Positions 1 to 10,200 of a stretch of DNA of 64,000 nucleotides are shown here, piece by piece. The stretch spans positions 124,001 to 188,000 of the forward strand of contig NZ_CBVI010000001.1 of assembly GCF_000513195.1 (NCBI RefSeq). The letters are read 5' to 3'. This DNA comes from Bacteroides timonensis (GTDB lineage Bacteria > Bacteroidota > Bacteroidia > Bacteroidales > Bacteroidaceae). Every line of letters starts with the position of its first letter. The first letter of the stretch is position 1. The translations under genes were made by a program, and so were the position numbers. Below the pieces are notes generated by a model that worked only from the letters and a program-made list of their open reading frames with translations, was not told the DNA's origin and searched no databases.

Positions 1-220
1 GGTAGGCACATTTACAAACTAATAAATGTATCTACCGATATCAGGCTAAGACAAAAACATAATGTCGGTTAGAAGCAGTTTATCAACGATATCAGTAGAC
101 GATTCTTTAGAATATTGTATTGAGCCGATAGTCATTTCTACCGAAGTCATGCTGATGAGGAGTAGACGCAACTAACTCATTCATTATTTTCCGGCTGAAC
201 GGAGTGAATCTTAGCAAAAA
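1..220. other. Intergenic, no gene seen
   Basis: All frames are broken by stops and I see no convincing coding region, RNA gene or long repeat. It lies downstream of the terminator of the leftward SusC/SusD/lipoprotein operon, so it may belong to the 3' flank of a gene outside the window. Confidence 0.5.
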
Positions 221-257
221 AGAGATTGCCTCTCTTATTAATGGAGAGACAATCTCT
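221..257 (-). terminator. Terminator of the leftward SusC/SusD operon
   Basis: AGAGATTGCCTCTC (221-234) pairs with GAGAGACAATCTCT (244-257), one mismatch and a 9-nt loop. On the minus strand it is followed by a run of T (A-run at 215-220), the usual intrinsic terminator layout. It lies about 60 bases after the lipoprotein stop codon. Confidence 0.8.
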
Positions 258-315
258 ATAAAAACGATCTAACCTAAAGCTAAAACCTACCACATATTCT
301 TTCTGCGATTAGGAC

Positions 316-1296
316 TTACAACCAACCTTGGTTATATTCATTATAGTCTACATTTACATCGTCGCCACATACGACATTGTTCTTATACATCAACTGAACA
401 TGATATGGGGGAGTAGTATCATAATCAAAGCCTCCTTCTCCCTCATAGAATAATTCATTTGTCTGGAAATAGACGGTTTTGCTACCACCAGCCGGAATCA
501 TCACACTTGTAACAGAAGATGTAGCATTAGAGTTATTCAAAAACATATAAGTAGCTTTAGAATATGGCGTTACATTCCATTCCGAATGTTGAATGGCAAA
601 ATCTGTTGCTAAGCATGTCTGTCCTTCGTTACTATCATTTGTCAAGACCACTTCCATCAGAAAACAACCATCTGAAATAAGTGTATAACTATGTCCCATA
701 CCACCTTCAACATTGAAATAGTTCAGTTCTTTTAACTCACCGCCGATATCATAACTACCTTTTGTCCATTCTGCACTTAGAACAGACGTAGATGGATTGG
801 ATGGAGTAGGTGGAGTAGGTGGATTGGATGGAATAGATGGTCCTGATGGTCTATCCCATGGATAAGTATCCATATTCTCAAGTCCTACAATATCCATAGT
901 TCCTGAATAATTATAGCCTACATACATTACATTGGAAATAATGTAACCATTTGTTGCTATATTCTCTCCCAATGTAGAATTCTCATCACAAAAATATTTC
1001 GCTCCTACAGGAACTCGCGCAAAAACCACATCCTCCTGCCAACCATTTGTATACCATACCCTGCACTGTATCTCCACCGGTTTATCCAAAGGAACATCCG
1101 ATGAACCAACCAGTTCATAATCCAGCATATAGTCATCATCATTCCATACCATATAGCATTCATCTATAAAAGTGAACGCATTGCTACTTGCAGAACGTGT
1201 CCGCACACCATCATTCTCTCCCAGAATCACATCCTGTTGTTGGCAAGAAGTAAACAATGCCATTAGAACTAACAAAAAGCCTACAATTTTTTTCAT
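316..1296 (-). CDS. Putative surface lipoprotein of the SusC/SusD operon
   Basis: 326 residues that I cannot assign to a named family. The N-terminus is a lipoprotein signal (hydrophobic stretch then LFTSC, lipidated Cys18), so the mature protein should be membrane anchored, probably at the cell surface. Two globular parts (about 35-140 and 175-326) are joined by a Pro/Ser/Thr linker around residues 150-170 made of short repeats such as SNPPTPPTPSNPS. It is the third gene after SusC and SusD on the same strand, the place where surface glycan-binding proteins usually sit, so a carbohydrate-binding role is a reasonable inference but nothing in the sequence proves it. A terminator-like hairpin between SusD and this gene suggests lower expression than the pair upstream. 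Confidence 0.75.
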   Translation of the reverse strand: MKKIVGFLLVLMALFTSCQQQDVILGENDGVRTRSASSNAFTFIDECYMVWNDDDYMLDYELVGSSDVPLDKPVEIQCRVWYTNGWQEDVVFARVPVGAKYFCDENSTLGENIATNGYIISNVMYVGYNYSGTMDIVGLENMDTYPWDRPSGPSIPSNPPTPPTPSNPSTSVLSAEWTKGSYDIGGELKELNYFNVEGGMGHSYTLISDGCFLMEVVLTNDSNEGQTCLATDFAIQHSEWNVTPYSKATYMFLNNSNATSSVTSVMIPAGGSKTVYFQTNELFYEGEGGFDYDTTPPYHVQLMYKNNVVCGDDVNVDYNEYNQGWL

Positions 1297-1326
1297 AACA
1301 ATTTTGCTTAAATTGAGTTTCCTGAA

Positions 1327-1370
1327 AAGGCTGCTTTACAACAAATCAAGCACCATCATAAAGCAGCCTT
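1327..1370 (-). terminator. Hairpin between SusD and the lipoprotein gene
   Basis: AAGGCTGCTTTA (1327-1338) and TAAAGCAGCCTT (1359-1370) form a perfect 12-bp stem with a 20-nt loop. T-rich tracts flank it on both sides. It lies in the 101-bp gap after the SusD stop and probably acts as a partial terminator or an mRNA 3'-end stabiliser that sets the SusC/SusD versus lipoprotein ratio. Confidence 0.65.
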
Positions 1371-1397
1371 TCTTAAATTATAAACTATACATGGTTA

Positions 1398-3344
1398 TTA
1401 GTAGCCGGGATTCTGCATATTAGCTTTCTGCTCATTATTAAGAAGACTGCCGCCACTAGTCACCCCGTCAATGAATGTTTGTGGAATAGGACGAAGCAAG
1501 TATTTATTAGTGCCCTGATCAAGTGTCAACTGTTCTGCTGCGTTATCTTTATTGTAAGGAATAGTACGTACATGCAATGTTTTGGTACGTGACAAGTCTT
1601 CCCAACGGAGGAACTCACCACACAATTCACGCGTACGTTCGTTTAAGATGAAGTGCAAGAACTTTTCTGCCTTGGTAGTCGCTCCAAAGACAGAATATGA
1701 AATACCTGCATCAGAGTTTGCTTCAAAAGTTGTTTCTGTAATCATCATCGCATCATGGGTTGAACTTGTTGTTCCCTCGGGTATACCAGTTGACTCATAA
1801 TAAGTATTTCCACTGAAATATTCAGTAGAAGCTTGGTTACGATAGTGTCCTCTGTCCTCGCCGCTACGGTATGCTGCACGCCCACGTAAAAGATTGATAT
1901 AATTTACAGCACTTGCATAATCTCCCTTTCTCCCATAGGCTTCTGCCACAATAAGATAAGTTTCACCTATACGTGCAAGAAATCCATCACGCGTTCCGTT
2001 AACATCATTTTGATTACCGGTACGATGCGGGTCAAGATATTTGTCCAAACCCGCAAACTGAGAAACATTGAAATTGGTTGAGCCGTCAGCAAAATCACGT
2101 ACCCAATAATTAGGGAATGTAGTGCTGCTATATATGCCTGAATCAAATCGTTTATCTGTTTTATCATTCACAATGATTCTGATACCATCGGTGGAACCAA
2201 CCACATGTTTTTGTGTCTGCCCATTGATATCTACTGCATCCGCAGCTTTGGTAGATTTGTATAATGTGCGGAATGATTTCCAAAACCTGGAATCATTTTC
2301 ACGGTCAAATACATCATAAGTATATTCTGTAGGACGGCAACGCTGGTAAGGACGACCATACTGTATGACACGTGTCATACCTGTAATATTGTTTTCATAA
2401 CGAGGCAGATAATAAAGGGGAGTACGATTACAGAGGCGATTTTTCTTTTCATCGTCATTAGAGAATTGAGCAGCAAGGATAATTTCGGAACATTGTTCCG
2501 CGGCACCGTTAGGTCCTTCTTCCAAAAAGTTCCACATATCATGGTAATCTTCCACTAAAGCGCGGTCTGTACCATCTTCCTTGTTAATCACCTTCAAGCC
2601 GTAAGCGATAGCATTATCAAGATCAGTAGACTCGGTAATATCTGCATGACGTTCACTGGCACGGAACAGATATGCTTTAGCCAAGAAATGATAGGCAGCA
2701 GCTTTTGTTACATGTCCGTCAGAGGACGTTGCAGGAAGCATCTCACCTGCTTTTTTCAAATCTTCTATAATCTGTGTGAAGCACTCACCTTCCGTAGCTC
2801 TTGTAAATTCCGTTTCTACACCGTTAGATGGTGTCAGTCTCAATACCACTCCACCATATTGGTTAACCAATCTGAAATAATGATATGCACGGAAAAAATA
2901 TCCTTCGCCCATATACTGGTTATAACGGCTATCAGAGGGAGAAAGAATAGCTTCTGTTTTCTGTAAAACCATATTTGCCGTATTGATATGTCCATACAAT
3001 GTATCCCACCAAAAGGACAAACCACTAAAAAATTGTTTGGGATCTACGGCTGTAATACCTGTATAATCATTCATAAAGCGGTAGTCTGTACCACCTCCTG
3101 CCTGAAATTCATCTGTACCAAAATTAGTCATACCATACGCATGTTCTTCACTATAATAATGGCGCAAACCTTCGTAGACAGCTATTTCCAATGCATCAAG
3201 CCCCTCGGGTGTATCGAAATATTGAGTAGTTAATGTACTGACCATCTTTTCTTCAAGAAAACTGTCGGAACAAGATGTATTTAAGCTTATGATAGAAGCA
3301 CTTAGCAGACCACCATAAATTAATGTATATAATTTCTTATTCAT
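1398..3344 (-). CDS. SusD/RagB-family glycan-binding lipoprotein
   Basis: 648 residues, somewhat longer than a typical SusD. A lipoprotein signal ends at LNTSC (Cys25), giving a surface-exposed lipidated protein that caps the partner SusC channel and binds the incoming oligosaccharide. Family features visible: the N-terminal SDSFLEEK start, helical TPR-like part with the YFFRAYHYFRLVNQYGGV motif (about residue 150), and the SusD C-terminal signature FILNERTRELCGEFLRWEDLSRT followed by the LLRPIPQ block and a final NPGY. Only 20 bases separate it from the upstream SusC stop, so the two are cotranscribed. The bound ligand cannot be read from sequence; the enzymes across the divergent promoter suggest rhamnogalacturonan fragments or side chains. 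Confidence 0.95.
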   Translation of the reverse strand: MNKKLYTLIYGGLLSASIISLNTSCSDSFLEEKMVSTLTTQYFDTPEGLDALEIAVYEGLRHYYSEEHAYGMTNFGTDEFQAGGGTDYRFMNDYTGITAVDPKQFFSGLSFWWDTLYGHINTANMVLQKTEAILSPSDSRYNQYMGEGYFFRAYHYFRLVNQYGGVVLRLTPSNGVETEFTRATEGECFTQIIEDLKKAGEMLPATSSDGHVTKAAAYHFLAKAYLFRASERHADITESTDLDNAIAYGLKVINKEDGTDRALVEDYHDMWNFLEEGPNGAAEQCSEIILAAQFSNDDEKKNRLCNRTPLYYLPRYENNITGMTRVIQYGRPYQRCRPTEYTYDVFDRENDSRFWKSFRTLYKSTKAADAVDINGQTQKHVVGSTDGIRIIVNDKTDKRFDSGIYSSTTFPNYWVRDFADGSTNFNVSQFAGLDKYLDPHRTGNQNDVNGTRDGFLARIGETYLIVAEAYGRKGDYASAVNYINLLRGRAAYRSGEDRGHYRNQASTEYFSGNTYYESTGIPEGTTSSTHDAMMITETTFEANSDAGISYSVFGATTKAEKFLHFILNERTRELCGEFLRWEDLSRTKTLHVRTIPYNKDNAAEQLTLDQGTNKYLLRPIPQTFIDGVTSGGSLLNNEQKANMQNPGY

Positions 3345-3364
3345 AGTTCTTTCTGTATAATTAA

Positions 3365-6300
3365 TTAGAATGAAACATTTAAACCAAATACCCAGCTTCT
3401 GTTGGTAATGCTGGAACGGTAATCACCGTCCATAAAATCACATTTTCTGTAAATCATAAATGGATCCATTGCTTGGACATAGATTTTCAAAGCTGTGAAT
3501 GGTGTAGATTTCAACATTTGTGGTGTGAAATTGTAACCTAAACTGATATTTTTCATCTTGATGAAAGACCCATCTTGATAATTCATAGCTGAATAATGAG
3601 CCGGTTGACCTCCATTATTATAGTTAGGACGAGGATATTCATTACTTGGATTCTCAGGAGTCCAATAATTTATTTTTCTCGATTGGTACAAGCCTTGTAC
3701 ATCAGCCGCACCACCATTCATAATGAATCCCCAGCGTGAATAAATAAAACATGATAATTCAAAGCCTTTATAGTTGAAGGTATTTGTCATGCCAGCAGTC
3801 CATTTCGGGGTATATTGCCCTACTATGACACGGTCTTCATCGGCTGTAATCCTATCATCTCCACTCACATCTCTTACTCTTACATCACCAGCTTTGTATG
3901 TGTAAACACTATTGTTTGCATTGTAAGTTGCCATCAGTTCAGCATCATTAGTCTGCCAAATACCTATTTTTTCATAATCATAAGCTACACTGATGGGTTG
4001 GCCGATAAACCAAGTGTTGTTCGGGTCATCTTGCTTTCCGTTACTCAATTCCTTAATTTCATCTTTGCTGGCAGAGAAAGTCAGACTGGTATTCCAATTA
4101 AAGTTTTTACTTTCAATGTTACGTGAGTTCAACGTGATATCAATCCCTTTGTTTGCTGTCTTTCCTACATTGGCAAACGTGCTGGTATATCCTGTGATAG
4201 ACAGGATATTGCGTTTTAGCAACAAATCTTTGGTAGTTGAAGTGTAGACATCGATACTACCGCTCAAGCGGCTGTTCAATACTGCGAAATCAATACCTAA
4301 GTTCCATTGGGTAGTTTTTTCCCATCCCAGCTCAGTATTTGCCATTTCAGGAGGGCTTTTCAAAGAATAGTCTGAAGCATAGTAACCTGAACCATAATTA
4401 CTTCCAAAAGGATAGTACACATGTGCAATCTCACCTGTCGTTCCATAAGCTTTTACAGCAGCATTACCTGTAGTACCAACGCCTAAACGGAACTTAAACT
4501 GATTTACCCAATCAATGTTCTGCATAAACTCTTCTTGGTCAATACGCCATGCGATAGCAGCAGACGGAAAGAAATCCCATTTATTACCAGCGGCAAGTTG
4601 CGAAGCGCCATCCCACCGACCGGAAAGAGTCAATAAATAACGGTCATTAAAACCATAATTCAAACGTACCATATAAGACTCCATGCTTGTTCTACTATAG
4701 TTAGAACTTTTGGCATCCAAGTCATTTAATCCGAATGCATACCATAATTGTTCATCATATTCCTGTCCCTGTGCTGTCATGCTATACCCTTCATATCTTG
4801 AACTGGAAGCAGAGTGCAGCAAAGTAGCGCCAATATTATGTTTTCCAAAAGTACGGTCATAATACATAAGAGCGTCCAATGTATAAGACAGATTTTGGGA
4901 TTTGGTAGCTTTTGCATACGGTTTATCATTGGCATTACCTGTACCTTGCAAAATGGAAGTGGATAAACGATAAATGCCTTGACGGTATTCCTTGAAATCG
5001 GGACCAAAGTTCAAGCGAAAACGCAAACCCTCTAAAGGTTTCCACATTTTACCGAAACTCAATTCACCATAAAAGCTACCTAATACGCGAAGTGTTTGGC
5101 GTTCATCCGTTACGTTTTTCCATTCTTCTACTGGATTTACCACATTAGTGTAACCGCCGGGCAAGTAAATCCAATTACCATCTGCGTCGTAAGGTTGTGC
5201 ATAGGGATACATGCTATTGGCAGCGGCATAAATACCATTGGCGGCACGAGAGCCGGAACCGGCATAACCATAATTCTGAGTTGCCCATGAGCCATTGATG
5301 CTACCGCCATATTTAAACCAATCTGTAGCTTGAATATCAGTACCAATCTTACCTGTAAATCTTTCATAATCCTGTCCCTTGTTAGTGCCATCCTGTTTCA
5401 GATAACCAAAAGAAAAGAAACTTTGCGCTTTTTCTGTACCAGAACTAGCTTGTAAAGTGTGTTCATGAGTAACACCTGTCTTTGACACCATTCCAGTCCA
5501 GTCTGTATTAGGAACTAAACTGCCATTCCATGTACCATTAGCCCAACCTTTTTCAATATTACTCCAAGCTGTAGGGTCACCGGTAGCATTGAATATGATT
5601 TTATCTTGTTCAATGTTTGGAACCAAGCCATTAGCGTTTTCATTGTATTGCCCAGCTGTTCTGTAAGCTTCACGACGAAAAGTAATATATTCATCCGAAT
5701 TCATTTGTTCGGCATGATTATGAATATTACTCAGGGTCAATGTTCCGGTATAAGACAAGGTTGTTCTGCCTGATGACCCTTTTTTAGTTGTAATCAAAAC
5801 AACGCCGTTTGCACCACGAGAACCATAAATAGCAGTTGCTGAAGCATCCTTCAAGATGTCAATCTTCTCAATATCTTGTGGATTGATAGCTTCGATACCG
5901 CCAGAAGACAAAGGAATTCCATCTACTACATAAAGAGGAGAGTTACCACTATAATTACCATTATCATCTTTAATCATAGATCTCATACCACGAATTTGCA
6001 TAGAAGCAACAGAACCGGGACGGTCGGAAGAAGTGACATCGACACCCGCTGCCTTACCTTGCATGCCTTCAATGGCATTCTTAACAGGCATAGAAGTTAA
6101 TTCCTTAGAGCCTACACTTGCCATGGCACCCGTCACGTCGCTCTTCTTCTGAACACCGTAACCCACTACTACTACTTCGTCCAGCATCTCCGTGTCTTCT
6201 GCGAGAGTCACCTTGATGGTGGACTTGCCAGCCACAGGGATGTCCTGCATCTTGTAGCCAACGAAACTGATTTGGATAGTCCCTTTTTCCGGGACATTGA

Positions 6301-6526
6301 GAAGAGTGAAATTACCGTCGATGTCGGTAATAACGCCGGTTGTAGTGCCTTTCACCAATACACTGGCACCAATAACCGGCTCGCCCGTACCGTCTACAAC
6401 AGTACCCTTTACTGTCTTTGTCTGTGCCGCAACGCCAAGGCTGAAGGCAGAGAAAAGAGCGATGAAAAATAACCGATGAAGAATGTTCATACGGTTCAAC
6501 AGACTTTGTTCTTTGCTGTTTTTCAT
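3365..6526 (-). CDS. SusC/RagA-family TonB-dependent outer-membrane transporter
   Basis: 1,053 residues. Imports oligosaccharides through the outer membrane using TonB energy together with the SusD encoded just downstream. Order of parts: signal peptide ending at VAAQ (about residue 35), a carboxypeptidase-regulatory-like domain (KGTVVDGTGEPVIGASV, FVGYK, about 38-110), the TonB-box region DEVVVVGYG near residue 120, plug domain with SLYVVDGIPL and ATAIYGSRGANGVVLITTKKG typical of SusC, then a beta-barrel ending in the aromatic C-terminus GLNVSF. The first five residues and the leader DNA closely match the divergent SusC at 7233, which shows that the two are duplicated paralogues. I see no frameshift. 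Start is the ATG used by both paralogues. Confidence 0.96.
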   Translation of the reverse strand: MKNSKEQSLLNRMNILHRLFFIALFSAFSLGVAAQTKTVKGTVVDGTGEPVIGASVLVKGTTTGVITDIDGNFTLLNVPEKGTIQISFVGYKMQDIPVAGKSTIKVTLAEDTEMLDEVVVVGYGVQKKSDVTGAMASVGSKELTSMPVKNAIEGMQGKAAGVDVTSSDRPGSVASMQIRGMRSMIKDDNGNYSGNSPLYVVDGIPLSSGGIEAINPQDIEKIDILKDASATAIYGSRGANGVVLITTKKGSSGRTTLSYTGTLTLSNIHNHAEQMNSDEYITFRREAYRTAGQYNENANGLVPNIEQDKIIFNATGDPTAWSNIEKGWANGTWNGSLVPNTDWTGMVSKTGVTHEHTLQASSGTEKAQSFFSFGYLKQDGTNKGQDYERFTGKIGTDIQATDWFKYGGSINGSWATQNYGYAGSGSRAANGIYAAANSMYPYAQPYDADGNWIYLPGGYTNVVNPVEEWKNVTDERQTLRVLGSFYGELSFGKMWKPLEGLRFRLNFGPDFKEYRQGIYRLSTSILQGTGNANDKPYAKATKSQNLSYTLDALMYYDRTFGKHNIGATLLHSASSSRYEGYSMTAQGQEYDEQLWYAFGLNDLDAKSSNYSRTSMESYMVRLNYGFNDRYLLTLSGRWDGASQLAAGNKWDFFPSAAIAWRIDQEEFMQNIDWVNQFKFRLGVGTTGNAAVKAYGTTGEIAHVYYPFGSNYGSGYYASDYSLKSPPEMANTELGWEKTTQWNLGIDFAVLNSRLSGSIDVYTSTTKDLLLKRNILSITGYTSTFANVGKTANKGIDITLNSRNIESKNFNWNTSLTFSASKDEIKELSNGKQDDPNNTWFIGQPISVAYDYEKIGIWQTNDAELMATYNANNSVYTYKAGDVRVRDVSGDDRITADEDRVIVGQYTPKWTAGMTNTFNYKGFELSCFIYSRWGFIMNGGAADVQGLYQSRKINYWTPENPSNEYPRPNYNNGGQPAHYSAMNYQDGSFIKMKNISLGYNFTPQMLKSTPFTALKIYVQAMDPFMIYRKCDFMDGDYRSSITNRSWVFGLNVSF

Positions 6527-6607
6527 ACTTTAATTATTAAGTTAAACAAAAGTTAGTTTTCTATTCTCTCAGGAAAATTAAGGTCTCCCACCTGTGAAAA
6601 AGTGTTG

Positions 6608-6615
6608 CAAATATA
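6608..6615 (-). promoter_or_regulatory. Promoter of the leftward SusC operon (-7 element)
   Basis: Read on the minus strand this is TATATTTG, a perfect match to the Bacteroidales TAnnTTTG element, followed by CAACACTTTTTCACAG. The same block stands in the mirror position before the rightward SusC. Transcription should start near 6601, giving a leader of roughly 75 nt that ends in the conserved TTAATAATTAAAGT before ATG. Confidence 0.75.
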
Positions 6616-6697
6616 TACGCAAAGCCTTGAAAAGGGAATGTAAGATTGTGTCAAAACATGGAAAATTCTGTCTTCCTAACTGAAAAATTGTATTAAC

Positions 6698-7059
6698 GAC
6701 TGCGAATAAAATCAAAACGATTAGTCCTCGTAGCATTTTGATTATTCCAGGCATTTTATTATCGGAATTTTCGCTCTAATATTATAGCGAGTATTATAGC
6801 GAGAAACATATGCAAATAATAGAGACCAAGGCCGGAGTTGGGCAATACCTGCTCCGTACCAACTCCGTAGTAAATTCGGTTGGAAGTACCTCTATGTGGA
6901 GATGGTACGGAGCAAGTAGGGCTTTGATCCCTCTCTGATACGGCTCCGACAGGGTTTATAGGTTCCTCGCTGCAATAGTAGAGTAACAATTCCGATGATA
7001 AAATGCCCGAAATAATCAAAATGCTACGAGGACTAATCATTTTGATTTTATTCACAGTC
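6698..7059. repeat. Large imperfect inverted repeat between the two SusC genes
   Basis: Arm 6698-6791 matches the reverse complement of 6966-7059 at about 83 of 94 positions by hand count; the outer 72 bp of each arm differ at only five positions, all transitions. The outer arms share GATTAGTCCTCGTAGCATTT. The left arm also holds a tandem TATTATAGCGAG duplication. The spacer (about 6852-6950) contains short units beginning CTCCGTA at 11-bp steps, and the inverse GGTACGGAG. No transposase or recombinase gene lies inside; the only long frame (minus strand, 6759-7055) runs through the repeat and is not convincing. It could be a miniature inverted-repeat element or an inverted duplication that also covers both promoters. 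Confidence 0.85.
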
Positions 7060-7140
7060 TTTGATGCTATTTTGGTTTAAAAAGATCAAAATCGACATGT
7101 TTAAAAGCAATTCTACATTACGTTTCTGATACTTTGCACA

Positions 7141-7148
7141 TATATTTG
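7141..7148 (+). promoter_or_regulatory. Promoter of the rightward SusC operon (-7 element)
   Basis: TATATTTG, followed by the block CAACACTTTTTCACAG that is identical in the leftward promoter. Expected transcription start near 7155 and a leader of about 78 nt with TTTAACTTAATAATTAAAGT directly before the ATG. This is the likely target of the hybrid sensor-regulator at 25384. Confidence 0.75.
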
Positions 7149-7232
7149 CAACACTTTTTCACAGATTGGAGACTTTAATTCTCCTGAAAAAAATAGAAAA
7201 ACCAACAATTTGTTTAACTTAATAATTAAAGT

Positions 7233-10200
7233 ATGAAAAACAGCAAGAATTTAAGTCTGTTAAGTCGTTTGGACAAACTCCAACGGCTATTCCTCATTGC
7301 TTTGTTCTCGGTATTGGCTATGGGAGCCGCTGCGCAAGGCAAAACCGTTTCGGGTACTGTGGTTGATCAAACCGGAGAACCGATTATCGGTGCCAATGTT
7401 GTTGTCAAGGGTACCGCCAATGGGGTCATCACTGACCAGGACGGTAAGTTTACCCTCGCAAATGTACCGCAAGACGCAACTCTCAAAGTGTCGTTCGTAG
7501 GTTACAAAGAGCAATCGGTGAAAGTCGCGGACAGATCGGTCATCAAAATCGTTCTTGAAGATGATATGGAGCTACTCGATGAAGTGGTGGTTATCGGATA
7601 TGGTTCGGTGAAGAAAGGCTCATTGACGAACGCGGTTTCTAAAATGGACTCCAAAAGCATAGAAGACCGCCCGATGGCACGCGTAGAGAATGCCTTGCAA
7701 GGACAACTCGCAGGCGTTGAAGTACAGACAGTCACCGGACAACCCGGCGAAGCGTTGAAGATACGCGTTCGCGGTGCAGCGTCTATCAATGCAAGTGCCG
7801 ACCCGCTTTATGTGGTTGACGGTGTACCTGTAAGCGATCTTCTTGGTGTAAACCCGAATGACATTGCCTCTATCGAGGTGCTTAAAGATGCCGCTTCGGC
7901 TGCTATCTACGGTTCGCGCGGCAACAACGGCGTTGTGCTGGTAACTACAAAAAACGGTAAAAAGGGTGCACGCAAGATTAGCGTAAACTTCAATTACGGT
8001 ATTCAGTCTTTGGAAAAAGAACTTGCAGTAATGGATCCTGTAGAGTGGATGGAATTCCGCATCAAACGCAGTGACATGAATTATATGGCTCAGGCCTCTA
8101 AACATCCGGACAAAACATTCAGCATCACCGACGATAACGCGACACGTAAGGCAAATGTAGGTGCAGGCGCCTCTTTCAACGCTACATGGGATATGGATCC
8201 CCGTTGGTTTCAATATGTCAGCAGTGCCACTCAAGCCGCTCACCCGCAGTATAGCAGTTCAGACCCGCTCTTTTTGATGAACTTGCAAGATGAGTTCTTC
8301 AAAGAAGCTCCGGTGATAGATGCAAACGTCAGCATTTCTGGCGGAACGGAAAATACTACCTATATGATTTCGGGCGGTTACTTCGACCAAGACGGTTTGG
8401 CCTACAATACAGGCTACCGCCGTGCCTCCGTACGTGCCAAGCTCGACACTTCTCTAAGCAAATATGTTCAGGTGGGATTAAATCTTGCTCCTACATATAC
8501 TCACTCTTGGGGTGGCAATGCCAATGGAAAGGATGCCCAGACCCACAAGCTCGTGTCGCAACCGCCTGTCGGAGAAGTTGAAGCGGGTTATCGCTACAAT
8601 GCCCAAGGCAACGGCAAGTATCAGTGGGCGGGAAGCGCGTCAAGTCCGTGGGCTGTCATGGATAATATCAATAAACGCGACATGATGCGTTTGCAGGGTG
8701 ACGCATACTTGCGTATACTCCCTATGGAAGGTTTGAAAGTTGAGTTCACTGGTTCGGTCAATTATTACAACCGCGATGCTCAAGGCTATAACTTCACCGC
8801 GAACGGTGCCAACTGGGCAAATGCGGAAGGAAATAACTCAAGCTCGTCGCACGCGACAGATGTACGTTGGAATACTTTGTTGCAAGCTGTCGTCAACTAC
8901 GACAAGACATTCGGTGAACACAATGTAGGAGCCATGATTGGCACATCTCAAGAACAATCGAGCATCGGCTACAGTACGAATCAGACCTACAAGTCACCGT
9001 TCCCTAACGACAATATCAATTATACGTTCAACAATGCCACATCTTGGCCCATCAACGCATCTACCGTTGTGCAACAGACTCCGAGACATCTCGCTTCATT
9101 CTTTGGGCGTTTGTCATACGACTATGCAGGTCGTTATATGTTTTCGGGCAGCCTTCGCCGGGACGGTTCTTCGGTATTCGGCGCAAACAATAAATGGGGA
9201 TGGTTTCCCGCTGTTTCCGCAGGTTGGAATATCGCTAACGAAGAGTTCTGGAAAAAGCTTGGTCTTGACTGGTGGAATGCATTCAAAGTGCGTGCAAGCT
9301 ATGGTGTGACAGGTAATAATAACATAGGTGTCGGAGTGGCTTACACTTCATTGAGTACCGCTTCTTACGGCGATTATGCCGGTTATGCGGCTAACGCTTT
9401 GGGTAATAAAGATTTAAAATGGGAAAAAGCATATAGTACAGACCTTGCCCTGGATTTGGGATTTATGAATAACCGCATCCAACTCTCTGTCGACTATTAT
9501 ACCAAAACGACAAAAGACCTTCTTTACAGTGTACCTATTCTTGGTGCATCAGGCTTTACTTCTGTAATGAAGAACATCGGTCAGGTAGACAATTCCGGTT
9601 TGGAAATCGAACTTAATACCCAAAACATAACGGGTGAATTTGAGTGGAGCACCTCTTTTAACTTCTCTTATAATAGAAACAAAGTAATCTCACTGGGTGG
9701 TGACAGTGCCATAGATCGCGGTTTTGGTACAGGTTCAAACGTCACCAATACCTTGCGTGTTGGTGAAGCCATCAATTCATTCTTCCTTTGGGATGCAATT
9801 GGAGTTTGGAAAACAGAACAAGAAATCGTGGATTATGCCGAATCCATCGGGAAAACGCGCAACGATATTAAAATTGAGGGTACTAAGGTGGTTCCGGGCG
9901 ATATTCGTCTGGATGATACCAACAGAGATGGTAACATAGACAATTCCGACCGTAAAATATTAGGCAGTCCGACTCCATCAATGGTTTACGGTATGACTAA
10001 CCGTTTCTCATACAAAGGATTCGACTTGTCAGTGCTGATTACAGCCCAGACAGGAGGCAAGATTATGTCGATATTAGGTCGTGCTATCGATGCCCCTGGC
10101 GGTGGACAAAACTCTAACCTTATGGATCGTTGGTCAAACTGCTGGTGGAGCGAGACAGAACAAGGCGACGGTGTAACTCCAAATCCATTGAGCGGTAGAA

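Noticed and set aside
6759..7055. Open frame of 98 codons on the minus strand between the SusC genes
   Set aside because: It runs through both arms of the inverted repeat and the short-unit centre, has no ribosome-binding context and no family features.
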